NCBI GenBank assembly: GCA_958450325.1
Contig: OY288241.1
Coordinates: forward strand, 39,150,778 to 39,214,777
Source of the DNA: Agrostemma githago
Taxonomy: Eukaryota > Streptophyta > Magnoliopsida > Caryophyllales > Caryophyllaceae
Length of the DNA: 64,000 nt
Direction: 5' to 3'
Below the pieces are notes generated by a model that saw only the letters and a program-made list of their open reading frames with translations, ran no database searches and was not told the origin of the DNA. Within the stretch, counting starts at the first letter, position 1; each line of letters begins with the position of its first letter. Below are positions 1-10,081 of this stretch, piece after piece. The translations under genes and the position numbers were made by a program.

Positions 1-727
1 GATAGTACATCCGCGACCCGAAGGAACCGGCCCTTAGACCCGATACCCTTTACACGTCCAAACCACCATAACTCAATTATGGTATTCATATTTTTATTCG
101 ATTTACAAGACGTTACTAACTTGTTTGTTCGTGTTTGTAGCAATTTCTTTTCTTTTCGTTTGTTTTATTAGACTAAAACGAACCTCGCATGCTAAAATAC
201 AACTTTGACGTTAATTTTTAGTTGCATTAAATCGACTTAGCAACCCATTCAATTTCATTCGCATGTTTAGGGAAAACAATGTTTGCATAACATTCATCGT
301 ATTACTAATGCGCGTGTTTTAACATCAAACGATATCCTAGTAGAGGCCGCTAATGTGCGGGCGGGGTTGGGTGTCTTTCGTGGGCTTCCCAACACGTACC
401 CTCACCCCTTACTCAGAACCTCGGTTTCCGGATGTCCGAAACCATTGGCAACGAGAGTCATTTAATACACGATATCCGATCAAGTCGGTATCGGTATCAA
501 ATGCAAAGGGACGAACCCGATAAACTCTGACATCGGAAATGGGCCGTATTTTGTACACGGCCCACTACGACATAGAGTGAGTTCAAACGGGCCCGAACTC
601 CCACAAAGTTCGGTGGCGACTCCAACTTCGATTTAAATTTCAATTTGATCCATTCTCATATAGAGATTCATTCGCCTCCCCAAACCCGCGCGTGGCCGCG
701 TCGGGGTGGACCTATGTCATGTTCACA
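1..727 (+). repeat. E0: 3' part of a Tat/Retand-type LTR
   Basis: The stretch aligns by eye with the 3' half of the E2 LTRs (compare 46690-47295): same stop-rich R/U5 text, the same CGCGTCGGGGTGGACC block near the end and the same terminus (CCTATGTCATGTTCACA here, ...GTCCACA in E2). The LTR ends in CA at 727 and is followed not by a primer site but by a TA tract, so this is the outer end of a 3' LTR or a solo LTR. It runs off the left edge. Orientation is plus, opposite to the E1 LTR piece it touches. Confidence 0.8.
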
Positions 728-1558
728 TATATATATAACGAGATAGAGAGGAAGAGAAAAGGGAGAAAGTGGGTTGATGACACCCTCAACCTACATGCTT
801 AAAATGGCCTCGGAAACGGACTCGTAATAGCGACGGGAGCGCGGGAGTATCGAGGATGTAAGTAGAGTTATGGTGTGTGTATGTATGGGGATGGTTTGTA
901 TCGGTTTTTCGAGAGATAAAGGCTCGGTTTTTTGCTTAGGGTTGAGTGATAGTGAGGATGTGAATTAGGGTTGCAAAATGTAGGTTGTAATGCCTTAGGA
1001 AAATCTGAATTTGTGAAGGGTTTGAGGGGGTATTTATAGGGAATGCCCCACGACCTAGGGTCACTCGATCGAGTGGCCCTAGCGTACTCGATTGAGTGCC
1101 CTGAAAAGGAGGGTCTGATTGGTTTTTACAGCCCCACTCGATCGAGTGAGGTCAAGCCACTCGATCGTGTGGGTCAGGCGGGTGAGCCATTTTAAGAAGG
1201 TGGTTGACTTTTTTGAATTTTTGAATTTATTGATTTGGCGCTTGTTTCTAGAAGCTCACTTGGCTGGTTTTTGGGGTCGGATTCGTTTTTGACCGGGTTT
1301 TGACCCGGTCGCTAAAAGATGGTTTTATTTCCGGTGTCGGTTTTGGCCCAAATTAGTCTCATTTGATTGGAAACGACCCACTGGGCCTGAATTTGAGGTC
1401 GGTTTTGAGAGATTTGTACTCTGCTAAATGCCCACGTCGGATATTATTGATTCTGAGTCCGTATTCGAGCGTATTAAGTCACGTTTACGTCCGATCATCA
1501 TCGGGTGTTTTGTCGGGAACTGCCATAGACACTAGCAGGCAAAATGCGGGTGTCTACA
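728..1558 (-). repeat. E1 3' LTR, 5' portion only
   Basis: Read on the minus strand it begins TGTAGACACCC at 1558 directly after a polypurine tract and matches 33249-32421 of the E1 5' LTR. It stops at the TA tract 728-737, where the E0 LTR end abuts. The missing roughly 1.5 kb (equivalent to 19578-21106) is either beyond the left edge, behind an inserted E0, or deleted. Confidence 0.85.
1031..1170 (-). promoter_or_regulatory. E1 LTR promoter: TATA box with upstream palindrome cluster
   Basis: On the minus strand TATAAATA lies at 1038-1031, the probable LTR TATA box. Immediately upstream (higher coordinates) are four copies of a 12-bp palindrome: ACTCGATCGAGT at 1063-1074 and 1136-1147, a one-mismatch copy at 1086-1097 (ACTCGATTGAGT) and another at 1159-1170. 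The same arrangement is in the other LTR (TATA 32722-32729; palindromes 32754-32765, 32777-32788, 32827-32838, 32850-32861). Position suggests U3 enhancer sites; this is inference. Confidence 0.6.
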
Positions 1559-1571
1559 GAGCCCCCACTCT
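1559..1571 (-). other. E1 polypurine tract
   Basis: On the minus strand AGAGTGGGGGCTC directly precedes the TGTAGACACC start of the 3' LTR. It is identical to the E2 tract at 57474-57486. This is the expected plus-strand primer for reverse transcription. Confidence 0.75.
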
Positions 1572-2035
1572 GACTGAGGCTTGGAGAAGGCAAAAGTCAG
1601 AGTAGCTACCAGGCCAATCGAGGATTAAGACCTGGCAGCCTTCCGGTCGGGTCGTTTATAGTCCATTAGACTCGCTTGAAGGGCTCGCCAGCCATAAGCA
1701 GAGGGTCATACCTGTCTTGATGATGATAGCTTCGTGGGGAGTAAATGAGTTGCGTGGAAACTTGCTTATGAAGTCTTGGGTGTACCTGTATGCTGACACA
1801 TAACAACTTGCATGTAACACATAGGTGAAACACCGACTCACGCTGGGGAGAATAAAATATTGATTTTTGAAAAGCAAGATTTTTTGGAATTTTTTTAGAA
1901 ATTTTTAGGAATGCTCGGGACGACTTGATTCCTATCATGGATTCTAAACTTGAAACCAAAGATCAGACCTACGCGCGCAGGGCCCATGTCTGCTGAGGAG
2001 GCTTGACAGTTAGGGATACAGTTAGGGTTTTCTAT
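1572..2035. other. E1 3' untranslated region upstream of the antisense gene
   Basis: Non-coding sequence between the polypurine tract and the antisense TATA box, alignable in patches with 56870-57473 of E2 (for example the GGCTCGCCAGCCATA block at 1682-1696). I see no open frame worth calling. Confidence 0.5.
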
Positions 2036-2045
2036 TATAAATATA
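2036..2045 (+). promoter_or_regulatory. TATA box of the E1 antisense gene
   Basis: TATAAATATA lies 85 bp upstream of the ATG at 2130, followed by a pyrimidine-rich leader (about 2075-2110). E2 has TATAAATAG in the matching place (56864-56856, minus strand), about 105 bp before its ATG. Conservation of box and spacing in two copies supports a real promoter for a separate antisense transcript. Confidence 0.55.
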
Positions 2046-2129
2046 GGACTCCTGCTTCTACTTTCTGTATCCCAAATTGAACTCTTCTCTTCTTTTCTTC
2101 TCAAAACCTTCTAGATTCAAAAATTTGTT

Positions 2130-3885
2130 ATGGGTATCGAGAATCTGACTACGATGCTCCTGGCTTCGTCCCAATATTTTCGGGATGAGGAGAAAGTTCA
2201 ATTGACCCAGATGGGAATTGCTGCTTTATTCCCACTTCAACGTCTCAGGGTCGACTCACACTTTTTGGATGCCTGTCTAACATTTTGGGACACTACCCAT
2301 AACGTTTTCGCGTTTCCGCGAGGAGAAGTGTGTCCTCTCCCCGAGAAGAATGCAGCTGTGGGCGGTTGGTGCCCTGGCACTCGTCCTGCTATTCCTCCGT
2401 TCTATCCTGATCTAAGGAGGAGGTTGAGGGATTTCTTGGGTTTGTCTCATGCTGAGATAGATCGTATGGTACGGGGAAATTCCGTTTCCCCTTTCGACTT
2501 GGCTGACAAATTTATGAATCTCCAGGACGTGAGGATTACTGTTGCTCAAAGGCATAAGGCTTTCGCCTTTTGCATGCTGCAACGTTATGTCTTCGATGGA
2601 AAGATAGAGGCTGACTCATGCTTGGGTCAGATTAGGCTGGTCGGTGTAGTTGACCAGATGGAGAGTGGTCATAGCCCAGCGCCAAGAGACTCGACTCGGA
2701 TCATCAGCTGATGGGAAGCGTCCGTCTTCTGCAGGTATATATCTCACGTTTTTTTTACCGCGAAAATCCTGATGTACGTGGGTCACTCGATCGAGTGGAC
2801 CCGTCACTCGATCGAGTGACCTCCTTAAAGAGCGTCTGCTCATTTTTAGAGGGCCTACTCGATCGAGTCAGCTGCAGTACTCGATCGAGTCAGCTGCAGT
2901 ACTCGATCGAGTGGCCTCGCGCGAACCACACCTTTGCTCACGAAATTTGTGCGCTCCTTCTATCAGATTTGGCTATCTGAACGTCTATTAATCATAGAGT
3001 CTCCTCCGAGTATACCCAATTACCGCAGCAGTCAAATTAGCTCGAGGAGGCGATGGATAAGCTCGACTCATTATGTGAACCGGACTTATTGGGACGAGGA
3101 ACTGGTATTTCATGGTGGTCCTTTGATTAGGTGGACCGTCGCTTGGTGGTTTCTTTCAAAGCTGACGGGACTGGCCAAGAGGGACCAGGCCCGCTACCTG
3201 GTGGTCCTGTCACTTGACTAGACTGTTCATATTTATCCGGACCGCATCCTGAGGCAGTTCGGTTCGTCTCAGTGGATCCCAGAAACTGAGGCTATCATTA
3301 GCGTTTCGCTCCGACTGACGGACGTTACGTGCGATACGTGGCTACAGAGGTGGTTCACCCGTCCCATGTGGACTATTCCCAACCCTTGCCAATCCGCTTG
3401 GGTTTCAGAAGCATATCGGAAGTGGACTTTCGAGGAGTCGGAAAAGGCTCGCAAAGCTTTGAAAGTCGACGAGGCCTTCGAATTGGTCCGTCGGGAGACG
3501 GTGAAGGACAACAGGGGGTTTCTTTGACGAAGGAGAGACTCCTGCTACTCTAGTCCGATTAGAATCGGGTCTTAAGTCACCAATTAAGACTCGAGCTAAG
3601 GGCGCCGGTGCTAGCGGCGTGCAGGAGCGGATAAGCCCCAGGACCGACTTGGAGAGATGGCTCGGGCCAAAACTGGCAGCCAGAGACCGACTAGGCCCGC
3701 GTGACCGGCTGCCTGAACCCGTAAGGGCCCGACTTGGGCCAATTGAGGTGATCGAGGACTCGAGTTCAAAGAAACGATTCCGGGCTAAAGAGGTTCCCGT
3801 GGTGATTAGGGAGCGCTCGCCTCCACGTCGTCGCCAGTGGGCGGCCAAAGAGGCCAAGGACAAGGGAAAGGGCAAGATGCCTTGA
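2130..3885 (+). pseudogene. E1 antisense gene, plant-mobile-domain-like, two exons, decayed
   Basis: The gene lies antisense to E1 between pol and the 3' LTR. Exon 1 (2130-2734) encodes a protein with LDACLTFWDTTHNVFAFPRG and GGWCPGTRPAIPPFYPD. The pattern W-x-T-x-x-F-x-x-P-x-G-E-x-x-x-L-P-E resembles the plant mobile domain family (MAIN/MAIL-type, transposon-associated). The donor is CTGCAG/GTATAT, the acceptor CTATCAG/ATTTGG at 2966/2967, and exon 2 resumes with IWLSERLLIIE. The C-terminus (3619-3885) is Arg/Lys-rich (RERSPPRRRQW, KGKGKMP), possibly nuclear-targeting. Compared with E2 (55017-56751), exon 1 lacks about 37 bp near 2665, which shifts the frame to an early stop at 2709-2711. 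Exon 2 has further damage: an in-frame TAG near 3220 and a shift near 3530. The biological role is unknown; extra ORFs of this kind are known in Tat elements. Confidence 0.7.
2785..2912. repeat. Five ACTCGATCGAGT palindromes inside the antisense-gene intron
   Basis: Perfect copies lie at 2785-2796, 2806-2817, 2857-2868, 2879-2890 and 2901-2912. The last three form an exact 22-bp tandem array (12-bp palindrome plus a CAGCTGCAGT spacer). The intron spans about 2735-2966. The same palindrome clusters at the E1 LTR promoter, so the intron has acquired an LTR-like module. Confidence 0.85.
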
Positions 3886-4287
3886 ATGCCGAGTCCTTAG
3901 TTTTTTTATTATTTGAATATTATTTCTATTTATTTTAGAGTGTCGTGTGCTTTTTTTTCAATTTTAAAATTTTTGCATTTGTAATTTTCCAAGTTTATCG
4001 GGATTTTTTTAATTAATAAAGGAAGCTTATTATTAAACCGTTCCTGTCTTTTCTTGATTGCATTGGTTGTGCCCTTTTGAGGGGTTGCCTACGTATCCAC
4101 AATTAGCAGAATCACACCAAACGTAGTTCAGGCTTTTGTAAATTTGCAATCTTGAAATACACCAAGACCATTAGTTCAAGATGTTTGCGACAGTAGAATA
4201 AACAATTCTAGCTTATTGACTTGCTTTTTGAAAGCTTATGTAAAAAACGATTTTTATAAACTTTTGCTAATGACATTGAGAAAGAGC
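3886..4287. other. Convergent 3' region between antisense gene and E1 pol end
   Basis: About 400 bp of T-rich then mixed sequence lying between two convergent gene ends. It aligns with 54652-55016 of E2 (shared GGGGTTGCCTACGTATCC against its inverse near 54860). No open frame is seen. It probably holds both 3' ends, but I cannot place polyadenylation sites with confidence. Confidence 0.4.
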
Positions 4288-5090
4288 TTAAGGGTAGTAA
4301 CGCTTTAGCTGGTCCAGGTTGGTTGGGTTGACAAACTCATTCCCGTCCAAGTCTATTAGCATCACAGCTCCGCCTGATAAAATCTTCTTTACCAAATATG
4401 GCCCGGCCCAATTGGGTTTGAATTTTCCCCTCGGGTCAACTGGTAATAAGGCTCGAACGGACTTAAGGAACAGATCTCCCTCCTTAATGTTCCTAGGCCT
4501 TACTCTTTTGTTGAAGGCCCGCTGGATCCTTTTCTGGTAAATTTGAATATTGTTGAGGGCACGAGATCGTTGTTCGTCTAGTAGAACAAACGAGTCATAC
4601 CGTGCTCGGACCCAATCAGCTTTAGGTACTTGACTTTCTAACAGGATTCTAAGGGATGGTACCTCGAACTCGATTGGCTGGACTGCCTCCATCCCATATG
4701 TTAGGTAATACGGCGTCTCACCGGTGACGGTGCGGATTGATGTCTGATATCCCCATAGAGTGAAAGGTATTTTATCGGGCCAATGCCGGTAATTATCAGC
4801 CATCTTTTTTAGTATGGTGACGATTGTTTTATTGGCTGCATCTACCGCTCCATTCGTTTGGGGACGGTAAGGCGAAGACGTATGCTTTTGAATTTTATAC
4901 TTGGTTAACAGAGCTGCCGTTTCGGCTTGAAAATGAGTCTCGTGATCACTGATAAACTCATGCGGGATCCCGTACCGACATATTATTTTGTTTTGGATAA
5001 ACTTGGCAACATGCTTGGCATTGAGAATACGGTATGATTCAACTTCGACCCATTTGGTAAAATAGTCGATAGCTACTAAAATGTAGCAGT
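4288..5090 (-). pseudogene. E1 integrase, catalytic core second half and C-terminal domain
   Basis: Read from 5090 to 4288 this stays open and matches residues about 1828-2095 of the E2 polyprotein. It holds the second catalytic Asp (SDHETHF, Gly changed to Glu at 4941-4939), the SSPYRPQTNGAV block, and the conserved domain ending DQLKRYYP. The third catalytic residue is Asp instead of Glu (codon GAT at 4842-4840; E2 has Glu1912), which should cripple strand transfer. Upstream it is cut by an Athila-type solo LTR. The first half of integrase continues at 6704 and above. Confidence 0.85.
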
Positions 5091-5095
5091 GTCCG

Positions 5096-6698
5096 TGATA
5101 AGTGTAGTTTGTAGTGCCTATTTTCTTGTGTTTAGTCCCGGTTTCTCTTGTGAAATCGCTCTTTGGAGCGGTTTCTGAGGCTACTTACGCTTCTTCTAGC
5201 TTTTGTTAGGTTCCTAGGACCATTATTGGAGATATGGAGCGATTCTGACTCGTTTCCGACACATTTGGAGCCTTCGAAGAGAAGCGACGATCACTCGGTA
5301 GCCTATACTCGATCCCGAGACCTTGGGACCCATTCCCAAGCCCCTTGGACCCGATCCCGAGCACCGAGAATCGATGAGAAGCCTAACAGGAGCAAGGAGG
5401 GACCTTTGGGACCATATTAGAGGCCTACAAGACCCATCCCGGTCGAGACAACCCTCATCCCGTCCGGGATGAAGTGCAAACAAAGAAGCTCTTCTGCTGA
5501 GTCAACCGGGACGGGATGAAGCCATCCCAGACGGAACCATGAAGCCATCCCGGACGGGAACATCCATCCCGAACGGGATGAGCCCAGAAGGCTGTTTCGC
5601 TTTTCTCGCCTCCTCCACTCTTGTAACCCTATAAAAAACCCCCCTCTTGAATTATTACACCATCTTAGCTTATGTTCTTCATTACCCACTAAACTCTAGA
5701 CTACTTTAGGTTAGATTAGCCTAGATTAGTGTAGATTAGTCCTTAGTTAATCCTTAATCCTAGTTTAATCCGTGTATTAATTTAATTCTTGAAGATCTCT
5801 ACCAAGATTGACAACCTTGGTTGATGTATTTGGGTTTTCTCTTTTATGCAAGTTTTCCTTCTTCCATTCATCTTCTAGTATGGTATAATATCTCTTTTCC
5901 CTTCTCTTAATCTTGTTTTATCATTCAAGTTTTAATCTTTGTTCATTGTATTGTTCATTGTTTTCACTAGTTTCATTATGGATGTTTTGTTGTTTGTGTT
6001 GATTTCTCTTGTTATGGTTAGTATTAGTTTCATTATGTGTGAGTAGACTTTTTGTGGGGTTAGTAGGGGGATTAAGTGTTGATTATGGATGATTAGGGTT
6101 TGATTGTGGGTAAAGGTGGATTCTTTGTTACTAGTCACATATTATGCACACTATGTGTTTGTTGAAATCCTTGTTAGAGTAGTAGTTGCAAATACTTCTC
6201 TTGCTTGTCTTCCTCTTCTCATTGTGTGATTGATTTGTGGTTGAATACTTGTGTATTGGGTAACATCTTGCATAAGTATTCGGGTTTTGTCTTTGACACG
6301 AGAGTGCGGACATAGGCTTTGACGCGAGAGCGCGGACCAACCTTAGTAACTAAGTGAACCTTGCACCATCGATCTCCCAATTATCCTACTACACTTATGA
6401 ACCCGACCTAACCCTATTCTTTCCTTGTTTATTTATTCGTCGTCTTAGTCATTGTTCCCTTAGTTAGTTGTATTCTCTAGCCTTAGTTGTTGTCTTTAGC
6501 TTAGTCCTAGTCTTAGTTTATTCCATTCTTAACGTGCTAGCTTAGCTTAGCTTAGTTGACCTTGTCTTGTATTTGGGTGAAACTTGGTCCAAACCCTCTT
6601 ACCGTCCCCGTGGACTCGACCCGACTTGCCCTATCTACGTGTTAGGAATAGTTGGTTTTTATTTGTTGGCAGGGATCCACGGCAAATCCCTCCCATCA
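5096..6698 (+). mobile_element. Athila-type solo LTR in the E1 integrase
   Basis: A single 1603-bp unit starting TGATAAGTGTAGTTTGTAG and ending GGCAAATCCCTCCCATCA, flanked by the 5-bp TSD GTCCG (5091-5095 and 6699-6703). The same termini flank the LTR followed by an Asp-tRNA primer site at 11726, which assigns the family. There is no internal region, so this is a solo LTR from LTR-LTR recombination. It has a degraded TATA (TATAAAAA 5630-5637) preceded by CG-centred palindromes (5458-5469, 5548-5559, 5567-5578). It is clearly diverged from the copies at 8750-14782. Confidence 0.9.
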
Positions 6699-6703
6699 GT
6701 CCG

Positions 6704-8744
6704 CCGGTACCAGAGGGGTTTATTTTCCCGATTATGTCGATACCCCATGTCGAGAATGGCCAAGGTGACGTCATGGTATATAGCAAAGATGACGGCATAT
6801 ACTGCACACTGGCAAAGATTTGACAGTTATGACAATGTTTGACATATAACTGGCAATCGGTTTCCATATTGTTCCAGTAATATCCGAGCCTCATGATCTT
6901 TCGGACCAACATCTGGGCATTCATATGCGGACCGCACTCGCCGTCGTGCACTTCAGCCATGACTTTTTCGGCCTTGATCTTTTCAACACATAGAAGAAGA
7001 GCCCCATGCGCCGTCTGTTTGTACAGTTGTCCGCCGTCGGTACGGACGAACTGGGTAACTAGCCTCCGTAAAGCTTTCTTGGCCCGGCCTTCGATCCCGG
7101 GATGGTATTCCCCGGTCGTCAGGTATGTCAATACAGCCTGGTACTATGGCTCACGATCAGTTATCTCAATATCTTCAATGTCGTGGATGTATGTTGGCTC
7201 AGACCGTCTTTCGAAACAAATTGGCATACTGGTCAGGTGATCGGGAATATTCAGCAAAGATGCCAGTTTTGAGAGTGCATCTGCAAACTAATTTTCTTCC
7301 GGAGGCAAGTATATATACTCCACCTTTTGGAATTGTTTCTCGAGATCCTTTACTCGTGCCTGGTAGGCCATGAGATTAGCGTTCCGAGTTTTCCATTTTT
7401 GAAGTGCTTGATTAATGACTATGGATGAATCGCCATGTACCCGGAGGTTTGTGACCCCCAAATCGGCGGCGACTTGTAGCCCAAGGATACATGCTTCGTA
7501 ATCGGCTGCATTATTAGTAACATCGAAGTCCAGTTTGATGGATACGGAGGTATGCTCCCCTTTTAGTGAGATTAAAAGAATCCTGACTCCGAATCCTAGG
7601 AAATTGGATGCCCCGTCGAAGTACAGATCCCATGTTTCTGTATCGGTATGGAAAATATCTTCATCTGGGAAGGACCAAGTGTCGGTGTGTCCTTATTCCA
7701 TTACGGGACCATCGGCAAGGAATTCAGCTACTACTCAGCCCTTAATAGCCTTTAATGGTACCAATTTTAGGTCGAACTCTGCCAACATTAGAGTCCATCT
7801 AGAAATTCTTCCATTGAGAATGGGCTTTTCGAAGAGGTATTTGATTGGATCCATTTTGGATAATACCTGAACCTCGTAGCTAAGCATATAATGTCGGAGC
7901 TTCTTAGTGGCCCAAACTAGAGCTAAGCACGTCTTTTCGAGCATGGTATATTTGCATTCATACTCTAAAAACTTTTTGCTGATGTAATAAATAGCTCGTT
8001 CTTCAGAGTCAACTATCTGAGCCAGCATAGCCCCCATGGCTGTCTCGTTTGTTGTTAGGTATAACGACATAGGCAAATCGGGTTGAGGTGGCATTAAGAC
8101 TGGCGGGGCAGACAGGATTTCCTTAATCTTGTCGAAAGCAGCTTGGCACTTGTCATCCCACAGTATCTGTTCCCCTACTTTCAGTTTCTTGAAAATTGGT
8201 TCACACACCATGGTCAGTTTGGAAATGAACTGGCTGATATACTGGACTTTCCCAAGAAATCCCCTTATTTCTTTTTCGATTTTAGGAGGTTGCATCTCGG
8301 TAATGGCTTTGATTTTAGCTGGGTCGACCTCGATACCACGTTGGCTAACGATATGACCCAGTAATTTGCCTGATGTTACTCCGAAACTGCACTTTTGAGG
8401 GTTTAGCCTCATGTTGTATTTGCGCAATCGAGTGAATAACTTTCTTAGGGCGGTGGTGTGACTGTTCCGGTCTTTGGATTTGACGATCACGTCGTCCACG
8501 TAAACTTCTACTTCTTTATGCATCATGTCGTGTAATAAAGTCGTAGCGGTCCGTTGGTATGTGGCCCCAGCGTTAATGAGACCGAATGGCATGACGGTAT
8601 AGCAGTAAGTACCCCAAGGTGTAGTGATGGTGGTCTTACTCATATCTTCTTCCGCCATCTTGATTTCATTGTACCCGGCATACCCCTCCATGAATGATAG
8701 AAGGGCATGGTCGGCCGTGTTATCCACCAATATGTCGATGTGTG
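6704..8744 (-). pseudogene. E1 RT (fingers/palm), RNase H domains and integrase N-terminus
   Basis: From 8744 downward: RT from HIDILVDN through the YVDD active site (about 8508-8497), the first RNase H/connection region, then the second RNase H (catalytic FDGASN near 7610, matching E2 1518-1650), and the integrase HHCC zinc region (HDGECGPH, HCHNC) and first catalytic Asp (WGIDIIG). A CGA-to-TGA change just below 7738 puts a stop after AIKG, and other frame damage occurs in the RNase H segment (about 7130-7735). The left end joins the integrase remainder across the solo LTR. It is one copy of pol, not a separate gene. Confidence 0.85.
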
Positions 8745-8749
8745 GTAAC

Positions 8750-10081
8750 TGATAAGTGTAGTTTGTAGTGCCTATTTCATAGTGTTTTGGTTCCATTTTC
8801 CTTGTGCAATCGCTCCTTGGGAGCGATTTATGGGCTACTTATGCTTCCTTTAGCTCGTTTCAGGTTCCCGAGACCATTCGTGAAGAGTTGGAGCGATTCC
8901 GACTCAATACTTACACTTTTTGGAGCCAACAAAGTGAAGGAACGATCACTCGATGCCTTGGATTCGACCCCGAGACCTTGGGACCCAATCCCGAGCCTCC
9001 GAGACCCGATCCCGAGTCCCGAGAATCGATGAGAAACCCATGAGAGGCAAGAAGGGACCAAAAGGATCATATTGGAGGCCTACAAGACTCATCCAAGACG
9101 GGTATGGCCTCAACCCGTCCGGGATGAAGCGCACAAAAGAGGAGCTGCTGTATTGGGTCCTTCCCGACCGGGACCAATCCTTCCCGACCGGGAAAGGTCA
9201 GATACAGCCCGTGAATGCATTGTTTCATCTCCCTACTCATTGTAACCCTATATATACCCTTCCTCTTGTAATCTAAGCTTATGTTCTTCACTTCCCACTA
9301 AACCCTAGACTATTTTAGGTTAGATTAGTTTAGATTAGAGTAGATTAGTCGGTAATTAGTCGTTAATCCTAGTTTTACTCTTGTAATTTGGGAATTCTTG
9401 AAGAATCCAACCAAGATTGACAACCTTCGTTGATGTATTTGAGTTTTCTTCCATTTATGCAAGATTTCTTCTTTTCATCTTCTCTAGTATGGTATAATCT
9501 TCTTTTATCTTCTTTTTATATTTGTTTATCAATCAAGTTACAATCTTTAGTTCTTGTTTATTGTTTTGTTCATCATCCTTGTTAGTTTTCCATTATGTAT
9601 GTTTGGATTCTTATGTTGATTCCTCTTGTTCTTGTTAGTTGTAGTTTGATTATGTTTGAGTAGATTCTTGCTAGGGTTAGTAGGGTGATTAGGGTGTTAA
9701 TTGGATGATTAAGGGTTTGTTGGAGATGTTGGTGGAAGATTTGGGTTTCCTCTTGGTTGGTACATGTTTGTTGAAATGCTTGAATGACCTGTATGCATAT
9801 GCTTGTTTTTCTTGCCTTTCTCTTGTGGGTAATAGTTTGCTCATGGGTTTGGTTCCCTCACTAAGTAGCGAGAGCCCGGTGAGGATGACCCCTAGGTCGG
9901 TCTAAGTTGCGAGAGCCCGGATGCGACCTAGGCCACAATAACACGCTAGTAGCCCCGTTTGTCATGTGTGTCGCCAATATGGGTTTTAGGTGGAACCTCT
10001 AGGTTGGTCTAAGTAGCGAGAGCCCGGACCACACCTAGATTACTCGACTACCCCCTTCACCTTTACTCTTCCTTGACCATT
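8750..10081 (+). repeat. LTR-a (5' LTR of E3, 3' end missing)
   Basis: Begins TGATAAGTGTAGTTTG and stops after CTTCCTTGACCATT where LTR-b starts. It holds a TATATATA box at 9249-9256 in the CTTGTAACCC-type context and two TCCCGACCGGGA palindromes (9162-9173, 9182-9193) just upstream. Three GCGAGAGCCCGG motifs occur further downstream (about 9868, 9910, 10017). Confidence 0.85.

Noticed and set aside
1656..1959. Minus-strand ORFs of 73 and 97 codons near the E1 3' end
   Set aside because: They overlap each other in different frames in the untranslated 3' region and have no counterpart in E2.
8129..8364. Plus-strand ORFs of 73-75 codons across E1 RT
   Set aside because: Antisense shadows of RT with no conservation.
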